A DNA stretch of 27,119 nucleotides from an uncultured Kiritimatiellota bacterium (GTDB taxonomy: Bacteria; Verrucomicrobiota; Kiritimatiellia; RFP12; UBA1067), in NCBI GenBank assembly GCA_934635225.1, contig CAKTYZ010000029.1:1-27119 (forward strand), read 5' to 3'. The translations under genes were made by a program, and so were the position numbers. Numbering within the stretch: the stretch's first letter is position 1; each line of letters starts with the position of its first letter. Below the pieces are notes generated by a model. The model was given only the letters and a program-made list of their open reading frames with translations. It was not told the DNA's origin and ran no database searches. This document shows, piece after piece, positions 1 through 7,927 of this stretch.

Positions 1-31
1 GTTCTGAGCCAGAATCAAACTCTCAGAAATG
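1..31 (-). rRNA. 16S ribosomal RNA, 5' end only (runs off the left edge)
   Basis: The reverse complement of the first bases reads AGAGTTTGATTCTGGCTC, the near-universal bacterial 16S 5' sequence (the 27F primer site). Only about 30 nt of the gene are inside the window. The mature 5' end is placed a few nt upstream of this motif by analogy with E. coli and is uncertain by several bases. The rRNA is transcribed leftward from the promoter at 154-203. Confidence 0.93.
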
Positions 32-78
32 AAACTTGAGAATCCGAGTTGGCTCCGCACATAGCATTCTTGCTGTTC

Positions 79-99
79 CATGTCTCTTCCAGAGACATG
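79..99 (-). other. Perfect hairpin in the 16S leader
   Basis: Nine-base arms (CATGTCTCT and AGAGACATG) enclose a 3-nt loop. The hairpin sits between the rRNA promoter and the 16S gene, so it lies in the pre-rRNA leader. It may be a folding or processing element. I saw no convincing boxA antitermination motif in the same leader. Confidence 0.6.
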
Positions 100-153
100 C
101 TCTCAAGCATCCGTTTTCAATGATCTATATCCGCTTTAGGCGAACGGATGAAT

Positions 154-203
154 AGTATACCATATTCTTCCCTAACGCCGCAAGGGGGTATTTTCGTTTT
201 TTT
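154..203 (-). promoter_or_regulatory. rRNA operon promoter with UP-like element
   Basis: On the minus strand the -10 is TATACT (154-159), preceded by TG-G to make an extended -10. An 18-bp spacer leads to a TTGCGG -35 (178-183). Upstream, at 190-203, is an A-rich tract (AAAAAAACGAAAATA-like) in the position of an UP element, which fits a strong rRNA promoter. The predicted transcript starts near 147. Confidence 0.8.
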
Positions 204-224
204 GGCATCCGCCGTCCGGTCGCC

Positions 225-713
225 TCAAGTCGCTCGCCGCATGGCGATTTCGGGGCAAGTGTAGGGGTTGGCGTGTTTCGTGCAGTTGATGCACCCCGTG
301 TAGAGCTTGTGCATGATCTCGGTCTTTTCGATCTTCACGAAGCCCAGCGAACGGAAGAAGTCCGGCGCGAACGTGAGAGCGACGACTTCTTTCGGACGAA
401 ACGCGGCGACCTTGGCGAGAACCGCCTCGACCAGTCCGCGCCCAATGCCGCGCCGGCGGAACATCGACTTCACTGCCACGGAAACGATTTCGACCGCAGC
501 CGCCTCGGCGTTGCCGATTTCAGGATGAATCTGGTACGCCGCGCATCCAACCATCTCGCCCTCGCATTCAGCCAAGACGAAGCGGTCGATCATCTCGACC
601 ACATTGCCCAGCGAACGCGGCACCAGTTGGTCGCGATTCAGCGAGATGAGCGCGTAGAGCCGCTCCGCGTCCCGCAATTCCGCCGCACGTATGCGCATGT
701 CCATTTCTCCCAT
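225..713 (-). CDS. GNAT family N-acetyltransferase (possibly ArgA-like)
   Basis: A single-domain GNAT acetyltransferase of about 162 aa, which would transfer an acetyl group from acetyl-CoA to an amine. The acetyl-CoA pyrophosphate loop is visible as RRRGIGRGL, followed by LGFVKIEK and a Cys-containing tail (GCINC...YTCPE). This layout recalls short N-acetylglutamate synthases of arginine synthesis, but the substrate cannot be settled from sequence alone. The start is set by the promoter: the TATAAT element ends at 721, so an ATG at 713 would be the first transcribed codon (leaderless). The alternative is ATG at 698, which has GGAGAA 8 nt upstream. Longer upstream extensions would lie in the promoter and in the 3' end of the next gene. 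Confidence 0.8.
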   Translation of the reverse strand: MGEMDMRIRAAELRDAERLYALISLNRDQLVPRSLGNVVEMIDRFVLAECEGEMVGCAAYQIHPEIGNAEAAAVEIVSVAVKSMFRRRGIGRGLVEAVLAKVAAFRPKEVVALTFAPDFFRSLGFVKIEKTEIMHKLYTGCINCTKHANPYTCPEIAMRRAT

Positions 714-720
714 GCCGCGT

Positions 721-729
721 ATTATACCA
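721..729 (-). promoter_or_regulatory. Extended -10 promoter of the GNAT gene
   Basis: TG-G-TATAAT lies just upstream of the GNAT start, in the 49-bp gap after the glycoside hydrolase. No good -35 was found at 17-18 bp. The expected transcription start coincides with the ATG at 713. Confidence 0.7.
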
Positions 730-762
730 TATTGTCCGCACGGCACATGGTGCAGCACGGGA

Positions 763-3147
763 TCACGGAGACGACGGATCGGCGCGAACGACCTCGTAAT
801 ACAGAACGGCGGACGCATCTCCTTGCGCAGGATCAGCCGTCCAAGAGAGAATCCCCTTGCCCGAACGCGCGGACGGGACCTCCTTCACGCGCCGTCCCGC
901 GAGATCCAGCGCATAGACGACGACACGGCCTTTCGCAACCGCCAAGCCAATCCGCGCCGAAGCGCGACGGACGAGGTGCGGCGACCTTCCCCAGCTCAAG
1001 ACGACTGTCCGTGTCGCGTCCTTGTAAGTCGCACCCGTGTTCTGGAGGTCCGTCAGGTGCGCGACGAGAATCCGCCGTGACTGGTCAAGCGGCAGTCCGT
1101 CAAGCGCGCTCGCCCAGACCGTCATCGGCGTCGCCGCGCCGCGTGCCGCCAATGCGCCGCATCGCAGGACCCCCGTCTCGGAGAAGCCCCCGCACAGGCG
1201 TGGCGAACGGACCGAGAACGCGCCCGTTGCACGGTCGACCGAAACTTCCGCCCCCTCGCCGTCACCGCGCAGGAACAGGCAGACCACGGCGCGTTCCGTC
1301 GCACGCGCCAGCGGGTCACCCGCAAGGCCGAAAAACCCCGCGCGCACTTCGTGCGGCTTCGCGAGTTCCCACGGGCTGCCGCCCCAGTCAAAGCGCCACG
1401 CCGCGCCCCAGTCCTCGCGACACGCCTCCGCGCCCATCACGAGTCCCGCCATCGACCGATAGGCGGACGGCCCCGTAAAGTTCCACTCGCTCACGGCGAA
1501 CGGCTTGTCCGGAAGCCGCACGCGCGCGGCATCCGCAAGGACATCCGCGCCGTGACTGCGGATCGGATTCGCATTCAGGCTCTGGGCGGGGAGCGCCCAT
1601 GCCGTCTTCGGGAAAGCCGGATGGTCCCAGTAGAAATGCTCGTCCACATAGTCGTACGCCGCCGAGGCGCGCACGGGACGGAACTCCTCGCGTTCCATGC
1701 CCGAGCTCATGTCCGTCAAGAGCGCCTTGACCCCAATTTCACGGCGCAGGAAAGTCGAGAAGCGCACGGCGAACTTCATCTCCAGATTCGCCAAAAACGC
1801 CGCGACACGCGCCGCGTCAGCCGTCTTGTCCCACGGGCGGCCCGCCGGAATCGCGCCCTTGCCACCCCAAGCCCGCCACGCCTCGGGATAGCGCGGCAGC
1901 TCATTCAGGGTCTCCAGCCCGTCCATGCCAAGATGTCCCTCGTTGACGAACGCCAAGAAGGCGAGCGTCGGATCGTCCGCCCATCGCCGCCCGTTCACGA
2001 CATTGACATGCGACAGCCAGTCTCGCGCGAAAGCGCAGAGGTTCGAATACGCGCCCTCGTGGACGAGGACAAGCGCCTTGAACGCGTCCATGCCGACAAC
2101 GCCGTCACGATTTTCGCCAATCGCGCGCCACGGGACTTTTCGAGAGACGAAGACGTCGGTCGTGACGTACAGCCCCTTTCGTCCGCACGCATCCATGAAG
2201 ACGTCCATCTTCTCCAGCTGACGCGGATTCAACGCCGCATCGGAAGTTCCCTCCGACAGAGGCCCGTCGTGGTGATGGAAACGCAGCGCATTGTAGCCAC
2301 GCCGCGCGAGGCGATCCGTGAACGCCTCGATCACATCCCGACGCGGCGTGACCACCGCATCCGAGCAGACGTTGACGCCATAGAAGCGCACGCGCACGTT
2401 CGGGCGGTCGGCAAACACGAAGTCGCCGCCGTTCGCGAGGACGCGCCCGAACGTGCCGCAGGGACGACGTTCCCCGCAGAGCGTCGTGAAGTCGAGAGCA
2501 CTCCCCGGCACGACGTCCGACGCATCTTCCGCAAGCGCACACCAGTCGGGACCCGCCTCAATCACATGCGGCGCACGGTGCGCGACCGACACCCCGCCCT
2601 CGGCGTGCAGACGGCAGACGAACGGCTTCGCATTCGGCGCACAGGGACGCCAGAACCGCCAAACGAAGGTCTCTTGGCTCCACTCGCGTTCGTCCATCAC
2701 GTGACAGGCGACCGTCTCGTCGAAAGCCAGCGCGAAGACCTCGCGACCGTCCGCGTCGAGAAAGGCGAACTGCGTCGCCTCGCCGGTCGCCAAATGGATG
2801 TTCTTCCCCGGCTCATGGACAGTCGGCAACGCCACCTCGTGCCCTGCGTAGACTACCCGAGAACCAGCCCAGCGCACCGCGTCGAGTTTCAGCCAGACGC
2901 CCTCCCGCGTGCCCTCCGTCGCCCTGTCAAATGTCCAGTCAAGACACGCGGAACCAGTCCCCTCGGCTCGTGCCGCAACTTCGGCGGCAAACGGGCGGAA
3001 TGACCCTCCGATCTCACGCCGAGCCTCAAAGCGCGCGCCAATCGCCGCGCCGAACGCTTCCCCGCCCCAACCCGTCTCGACCGTCAGCGTCTGCGCCCCG
3101 ACCGAAAGCGTCACCAACGCCCCGAAAGCAAAAAGCAGTCGTCGCAC
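763..3147 (-). CDS. Secreted glycoside hydrolase, clan GH-A-like TIM barrel
   Basis: A 794-aa protein with an N-terminal signal peptide (MRRLLFAFGALVTLSVGAQ), a beta-rich N-terminal part up to about residue 240, and a central TIM-barrel region. FYGVNVCSD and YNALRFHHHDGP (about 285-295) resemble GH5/GH42-like barrels. VNEGH (N402-E403) fits the acid/base Asn-Glu pair, and VSEWNF (E554) fits the nucleophile of clan GH-A retaining glycosidases. A beta-rich C-terminal domain follows. The start codon is GTG, four nt after the stop of the phosphoesterase gene, so the two are cotranscribed. It presumably cleaves a polysaccharide in the periplasm or outside the cell. The GH family and substrate cannot be named with confidence. 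Confidence 0.75.
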   Translation of the reverse strand: MRRLLFAFGALVTLSVGAQTLTVETGWGGEAFGAAIGARFEARREIGGSFRPFAAEVAARAEGTGSACLDWTFDRATEGTREGVWLKLDAVRWAGSRVVYAGHEVALPTVHEPGKNIHLATGEATQFAFLDADGREVFALAFDETVACHVMDEREWSQETFVWRFWRPCAPNAKPFVCRLHAEGGVSVAHRAPHVIEAGPDWCALAEDASDVVPGSALDFTTLCGERRPCGTFGRVLANGGDFVFADRPNVRVRFYGVNVCSDAVVTPRRDVIEAFTDRLARRGYNALRFHHHDGPLSEGTSDAALNPRQLEKMDVFMDACGRKGLYVTTDVFVSRKVPWRAIGENRDGVVGMDAFKALVLVHEGAYSNLCAFARDWLSHVNVVNGRRWADDPTLAFLAFVNEGHLGMDGLETLNELPRYPEAWRAWGGKGAIPAGRPWDKTADAARVAAFLANLEMKFAVRFSTFLRREIGVKALLTDMSSGMEREEFRPVRASAAYDYVDEHFYWDHPAFPKTAWALPAQSLNANPIRSHGADVLADAARVRLPDKPFAVSEWNFTGPSAYRSMAGLVMGAEACREDWGAAWRFDWGGSPWELAKPHEVRAGFFGLAGDPLARATERAVVCLFLRGDGEGAEVSVDRATGAFSVRSPRLCGGFSETGVLRCGALAARGAATPMTVWASALDGLPLDQSRRILVAHLTDLQNTGATYKDATRTVVLSWGRSPHLVRRASARIGLAVAKGRVVVYALDLAGRRVKEVPSARSGKGILSWTADPAQGDASAVLYYEVVRADPSSP

Positions 3148-3151
3148 GCGA

Positions 3152-4105
3152 TCAGCCCCGATAGAAATTCGCGGGCTTCTCGTAGAAGAACGACGCCTTC
3201 AGTCCCTGATGCGCCGCAACGCGCGATGCCCACGCCTGGGGCTGCGGACGCCCCTTCCATTCCTTGTTGAAGAAGAAGTCGCTCTGCCGCAAGGTGAGTT
3301 CCGCATGATCGTCAAACGTGCGGAAAACCGCATAGCCGAGGTCACCGTAATAGCCCGATGACGGCAACGTCACCGTCTGAACCGTCTGCGAGTTGCCGTA
3401 CGTCCCGTCGTGCAGGTACGCGTCCGCCCACATGTGCTCGTGCCCGTAGACATAGCCGCAGACCGTCGGCGCGGTCACGACGAGTTTGCGCAACCCGGCC
3501 TCGACGGCGCTATGGTGCGCCCCAAGGACGATCGGCCGTTTTGCCGTCGCCAGTTCAGCCTTCAGCCACTCCAGCTGTTCGCCGTCCACGCGACCGTCCA
3601 CGAAGTTTCCCGCATCGCCAGGCTTCTCTCGCAGGGAATCCAGCAGAATGAGATCGCATGTCGGAAGGGCCACCTTCGAGACGATGCGATCCTTCACGGG
3701 CGCAAGCCCCGACGCCGCTTCGGGGAAGACTTCGAGAAAGTTCCGACGCTTGTCATGGTTGCCCATGCCGTAAGTCATCGCGATGCCCGCGTCCACAAGC
3801 GGCTTCATGAGTTCACGCGCCAACAGAAAGTCTTCCTTCCAGCCATTCGAGGCGGAGAAGTCGCCGAAGACGACGACGCACGCGGGGAGCGGACGCATCG
3901 CGAGAATCTCCGTCACGAATCCGCGCAGAATCGCGTGCTGGTGCTGCATCCATCGTCCGCGGTACTTGTCGTTGCAGTGAATGTCCGACAGGAACACCGC
4001 AAGATTCGGGTCGTGCGAGCCGGTCGCCGTCGATTCGGCGACGGCAGACGCCATCGTCGCCGCCACGCACCCCGAGATGAAACCACGTCGTGAGATCGTC
4101 GACAT
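3152..4105 (-). CDS. Tat-exported metallophosphoesterase (calcineurin-like)
   Basis: A 317-aa protein starting with a twin-arginine signal (STISRRGFISG, then a hydrophobic Ala-rich stretch). The dimetal phosphoesterase motifs occur in order: SDIH (D41, H43), GD (82), GNHD (N116-H117), LGAHH, and GHEH near the C-terminus. It would be folded in the cytoplasm and exported by Tat to hydrolyse a phosphoester of unknown identity. The start at 4105 is chosen because GAGGAG sits upstream and the Tat motif begins there. An in-frame ATG at 4150 would overlap the upstream gene and hide the signal peptide. It lies 13 nt after the LamG gene and 4 nt before the glycoside hydrolase. Confidence 0.85.
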   Translation of the reverse strand: MSTISRRGFISGCVAATMASAVAESTATGSHDPNLAVFLSDIHCNDKYRGRWMQHQHAILRGFVTEILAMRPLPACVVVFGDFSASNGWKEDFLLARELMKPLVDAGIAMTYGMGNHDKRRNFLEVFPEAASGLAPVKDRIVSKVALPTCDLILLDSLREKPGDAGNFVDGRVDGEQLEWLKAELATAKRPIVLGAHHSAVEAGLRKLVVTAPTVCGYVYGHEHMWADAYLHDGTYGNSQTVQTVTLPSSGYYGDLGYAVFRTFDDHAELTLRQSDFFFNKEWKGRPQPQAWASRVAAHQGLKASFFYEKPANFYRG

Positions 4106-4118
4106 CACCGTTCGCTCC

Positions 4119-6806
4119 TCATCGAATGTAAATGCAATGCCCAAAGGCATTATAGGGCTTGACCGTCAACCGCAGGCAATCGACGTTCGCCCAACCCGAC
4201 ATCACGCGGAGCTCGACCGCGTTCCAGCCCGCGCGGAAAAGCTCATGCGGAGCCTTTACGTCATGGACGCCCCCGCCCTTGACCTGCAAGGTGTCCAGCA
4301 GACGGCCGTTCATCGAGACAGTGGCCGGATAGGTGTTCCCGCCCGTATTCTGTATCCGGAAGCGCAAGACGCCCTTGCAGCGGTCCGCCATGTCTTCGGG
4401 AAGGCGGAAGGACATTATGTAAGCGGCCCTCGCGCTCGTATCCGCCGCAATCCCGCGGATATTGAATTTTCCATTGCCGCATGACGGACTCAAGTTGTAG
4501 CTGTCAAGAGACGTACGGTCATAGCCGAAGCATCCGATGCCCTCGCTCGCGACATCCCGCCCATACGACCACGACCCCGCAAGGGAGACGGCATCCAGCT
4601 TGAGCGTCATCCCGGAGACGCGCACCAGAACCAGCGCATTCGCGCCCGTCGCGATCTTCTTCGCCGGCACATACAGCCGCGTGGCCTTGCCGGGCCGAAG
4701 CGCGAGCGTTCCGAGCGCGTCGCCATTCAGGCGAACCTCGACCTCGCCCGCATCCGAATCGGCGCACGCCGTCACGCGCAGGAATTGCGGCAAACCATCC
4801 CACTCCTGCGGGCAGGAGAAGTCAATCGTCGCAGACGGGTTCGCCGCCGTCAGCACGGGATTCAGCGATTCCCAGTCTCCCTCTGCCGTCACACGCGTCT
4901 TGGTCGCGAGAAACTCCACGTTTCCTTCGTTGCCGGTCTGACCGATGTTCACGAGCGCGGGCCGTCCCATCGCCTCCTGGACTTCGGGCGTCGAAAGCGT
5001 CCGGTCCCAGAACGCGACCTGATTGAAGACGCCGCGGAAGTCGGCGTTGATCGTAGACGTCGCCGAAATGCCGTTCGTGAAGGTGGCCGAATAGAAATTG
5101 GAGCCGTTCGAGCCAAAGCCAAACACGCGTCTGTTCGCCGGAATGCAGGGCTTCGCGACCGTTGGGCCGAATGTCTCCGTGTACGTGTAGACGACATTCG
5201 TCGTCGCCCCGTCTTCGCCGTCCTCGTAGCACAGGTGCCAAGTGAGCTTCGGGCCATCTGCGATAATCGCGAGATCGACCCAGCGGTCCTGACGAATCTT
5301 ATGGTCTTCAAAGTTCCTCTGCTGGTCGCCGATGAACGAACGCAACACGAAACGATCGCTCAACGTGTCAAGCGTGTTGAGGCTGAGGCTCAGGCCGCTC
5401 GGCTTGTCGCCCGATTGGTAGATGCTACTCAAATGAAGAAGATGCATCGCGTTGTTTCCGCCCGTGACGGGGTTGATCGCCTCGCCGGGCTTGAAGCGCA
5501 AAACGCAGGTATAGTTCGAGCAGACGGCATCCGTCGGCCAGTCAGGAAGCCAACTCGGAAACTTGAGGCCGCCGACACGATAGCTGACGACTGGACGGCT
5601 CATCATCACTCCGTCAATCTCGACATCGACCCAGCCATTCGTCGTGACGGGCGCGGGGAAGACCATGCACGGGGACTCGCCCAAGTCAAGGTTCGCATAC
5701 GGCAGCTTCACGGGCACGTTGTCATACCGCATCCGCCAGCCCCACCAGAAATAGGAGCCGCCCGCGTAAAGTGCAGCATCCGAACCCCACGCCGCGCCCG
5801 TCAGCGGCTTCAGCTTGCAGACGGAGAAGTCCGACCACCCCTCATTCACCCCGCCGGTATCGCTCGTGCCGACGGCGTTCCCGGCCGACCCCTTGTACCA
5901 GACCTTGACGTCGTCGAAAACCGAGGTGCCGACCGCACGGGCCTTGATGACGTTTCCGTCCGCATCAAGGCTGAATCCTTCCGGCAACATGACGTCCTTC
6001 GGGTCTGCCCCGAAGAAGCGAATCTGGTCAAGCGCGGCATTCACCGCGACTTCATTCGGCGTGAGCTCCGTCGAGTAGATGCGGATGGACATCAACTCGC
6101 CGTGCGCGGGCTTCGTCCAAACCGCGCCAGCACGACCGCCCAAGGAGACCGTCGCCGTCTGTCCCAGCCAAGACCCCGTGCTGACGGGCGCCACCTGCTG
6201 CCCGTTCTTGTAGACGGCCTCCAGTGCGGTCGGGCGCGCCGTGCCTATGGTGTAGACGATGCGGTAGACGTTCGTCGCGTTCAGTTCGAGCGGTATGCCC
6301 TGGGCATCTGATTTCGTCGGGTCAAAGAATGCGAGATACCCGTTGCCGTTCTTCACCAACGTCACAATGCCGCCCTTGTAGTCCTCGTAGCCCGGCGAGA
6401 AAACAACCGTATCGCCCTGCTCCGTTGCACGGTAGATGAACTCGACCGTCTTCATCTTGCCGTTGAAATCCGAGTTCTTCTTCGCATTCGTGCCGACGAC
6501 AGGCGCATTCGACGTGCCTGGCCCTTGAAGCGTAATCGCCTTCTCCGTCCATGTATAATAGCCGTCCGTCAGCGTCCAGTCAAAGCCGTTCCCCGTCAAG
6601 TCTTTCCATGTCGTTGCGGACGCGTCATGCACGCCAACGCCCACATTGTCAATCGCATCCCAGTGCGCGACCAGCCCGCGTCGCACGTAACTTGATGAAT
6701 TTATCCCCCCTGCAATAGCATCAAATAGCGGAAGAACCGCACAAACCAAGGTCAGACGGAAGGCCCTTCCGCGTTCCGTTCCCTTCGGGAGCGTCTTCTG
6801 TGTCAT
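4119..6806 (-). CDS. Large exported LamG/concanavalin-type protein
   Basis: A protein of about 895 aa with a signal-like N-terminus (RLTLVCAVLPLFDAIAGG). Two regions look like laminin-G/concanavalin A-type jelly rolls: GLVAHWDAIDNVG...WKDLTGNG with a YSTELTPNEV end, and a second ending in AFWDRTLSTPEVQEAM. The C-terminal third contains two galactose-binding-like beta domains (LALRPGKATRLYVPA; NAVELRVMSGWANVDCLRL). Such modules usually bind carbohydrate, and no catalytic motif was seen. The start at 6806 has AGAGGAAA upstream; a longer in-frame start at 6881 would precede the promoter. It heads the export operon with the phosphoesterase and the glycoside hydrolase. I saw no sorting signal such as PEP-CTERM; the chain ends in NAFGHCIYIR. 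Confidence 0.75.
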   Translation of the reverse strand: MTQKTLPKGTERGRAFRLTLVCAVLPLFDAIAGGINSSSYVRRGLVAHWDAIDNVGVGVHDASATTWKDLTGNGFDWTLTDGYYTWTEKAITLQGPGTSNAPVVGTNAKKNSDFNGKMKTVEFIYRATEQGDTVVFSPGYEDYKGGIVTLVKNGNGYLAFFDPTKSDAQGIPLELNATNVYRIVYTIGTARPTALEAVYKNGQQVAPVSTGSWLGQTATVSLGGRAGAVWTKPAHGELMSIRIYSTELTPNEVAVNAALDQIRFFGADPKDVMLPEGFSLDADGNVIKARAVGTSVFDDVKVWYKGSAGNAVGTSDTGGVNEGWSDFSVCKLKPLTGAAWGSDAALYAGGSYFWWGWRMRYDNVPVKLPYANLDLGESPCMVFPAPVTTNGWVDVEIDGVMMSRPVVSYRVGGLKFPSWLPDWPTDAVCSNYTCVLRFKPGEAINPVTGGNNAMHLLHLSSIYQSGDKPSGLSLSLNTLDTLSDRFVLRSFIGDQQRNFEDHKIRQDRWVDLAIIADGPKLTWHLCYEDGEDGATTNVVYTYTETFGPTVAKPCIPANRRVFGFGSNGSNFYSATFTNGISATSTINADFRGVFNQVAFWDRTLSTPEVQEAMGRPALVNIGQTGNEGNVEFLATKTRVTAEGDWESLNPVLTAANPSATIDFSCPQEWDGLPQFLRVTACADSDAGEVEVRLNGDALGTLALRPGKATRLYVPAKKIATGANALVLVRVSGMTLKLDAVSLAGSWSYGRDVASEGIGCFGYDRTSLDSYNLSPSCGNGKFNIRGIAADTSARAAYIMSFRLPEDMADRCKGVLRFRIQNTGGNTYPATVSMNGRLLDTLQVKGGGVHDVKAPHELFRAGWNAVELRVMSGWANVDCLRLTVKPYNAFGHCIYIR

Positions 6807-6861
6807 GTCACTTTCCTCTTGTTTGGGTGATACGTGAACTGATACAAATCTACCTAAACGG

Positions 6862-6891
6862 ATTATAGCACTTTCTGCCAAAAGCCGTCAA
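6862..6891 (-). promoter_or_regulatory. Promoter of the LamG-phosphoesterase-glycosidase operon
   Basis: The -35 is TTGACG (6886-6891), the spacer is 18 bp, and the extended -10 is TG-C-TATAAT (6862-6867). The transcript should begin near 6855, leaving a 5' leader of about 49 nt with a Shine-Dalgarno before ATG 6806. Confidence 0.8.
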
Positions 6892-6964
6892 CCCCCGTCG
6901 AGATTCTTGCCAAAGCACCAACTACCAAAGAGTGTCCGTTCTATTTGACGAACTGGGAGCCTCT

Positions 6965-7921
6965 TTAGGCTATTGACTTCAAGACGGAATAGTTTCGCCG
7001 TCGAATGATCTCGACTTCGGGAAAGAAACGCTTTTGCACGGGTTCGAGACCTGCCGCGTTCTTGACGACCTGATAGCAGACGCCGCCCGGCTTGAGGGCA
7101 CGCTTGGCCGTCTCCAGAAAGACCTCGGCAATGCGATAGTCGCTGTAGTACGGCGGATTCCCGACGAAGACGTCAAACGTGCCATCCATCCGCGTTGGCG
7201 TGCCATTGTCGGAGAGGATGACCTCCGCCGGAACGCCGAACTTCGCCGCATTCTCCGTCGCGGCCTCAACCGCACGGCTGTGGGAATCGACGAGGGTCAG
7301 GGATACGGCCGAATGGTCAGAGGGCTGGCCCGCCGCAATCAGGAGCCCCACGAGCCCGCAGCCGCAGCCCATGTCCAGAAGACGCAATTCCCCTCCGTGG
7401 CTCCGTGCCGCCGTGTGAACCTTCCCCTCCCGCAATTCGCGGCTCACGACTTCCGCAAGCGCAAGCCCGCCTTCGTCAAGCCGACGATGGCAGAAGCACC
7501 CCGGATAGCTCGTGAACATCAGCTTCGGACCGCCCGGCACGGACGCCGGCCACTCGGCCTTGAACACGCGCGTCCGCCGAGCGTCCTTGCGCACCTTGTC
7601 GAGCAGGTCGTTGCGGTCACGTTCACGGCCGACGAAATCCAACACGAAGCGCGGCGGCTTCAAGTCGCCCCCAACCAGTCTCGCGCACTCCTGCAGGAGG
7701 TCAAGCGCAAGTTCGCCGCTCATGGACTTTGGACCCGTCCGAAAGCGCACGACATCCCAAGGGCCTTCGGGCAAGTGAGGCGAGCAGATCGCCTTCACGT
7801 GATGGACCTTCTCAATCGCGTGGCGATGATAGACGTCCAGCGTATGGCACGTCACTTCGCCCGCCAACAGCACCGGGGTGAGATCTGCGGCCTTGTAGCC
7901 GACCAAAAGCGTCTTTGACAT
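6965..7921 (-). CDS. RsmC/RlmG-like class I SAM-dependent methyltransferase
   Basis: A 318-aa protein. The C-terminal half is a Rossmann methyltransferase of the 'small domain' type: SAM-binding motif I LLDMGCGCGLVG (181-192), an acidic residue after the second strand (VDSH), and NPPYYSDY (255-262), the NPPY signature of base amino-group methylation. RsmC and RlmG, which make N2-methylguanine in rRNA, share this order, so an rRNA target is likely but not proven. The N-terminal half is divergent. The gene begins 6 nt after the oxidoreductase stop, so the two share an mRNA. The Shine-Dalgarno is weak. Confidence 0.72.
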   Translation of the reverse strand: MSKTLLVGYKAADLTPVLLAGEVTCHTLDVYHRHAIEKVHHVKAICSPHLPEGPWDVVRFRTGPKSMSGELALDLLQECARLVGGDLKPPRFVLDFVGRERDRNDLLDKVRKDARRTRVFKAEWPASVPGGPKLMFTSYPGCFCHRRLDEGGLALAEVVSRELREGKVHTAARSHGGELRLLDMGCGCGLVGLLIAAGQPSDHSAVSLTLVDSHSRAVEAATENAAKFGVPAEVILSDNGTPTRMDGTFDVFVGNPPYYSDYRIAEVFLETAKRALKPGGVCYQVVKNAAGLEPVQKRFFPEVEIIRRRNYSVLKSIA

Positions 7922-7927
7922 CGTGCG

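Noticed and set aside
273..1478. Long plus-strand open frame (401 codons)
   Set aside because: It lies opposite the GNAT and glycoside hydrolase genes, has an Arg/Pro-rich composition typical of an antisense frame in GC-rich DNA, and shows no domain. The same applies to plus-strand frames at 1351-3003, 4785-6311, 9250-10650 and 12281-13600.
6900..6964. Terminator after the RsmC-like gene
   Set aside because: Only 4-bp stems were found and no T-run follows on the minus strand.
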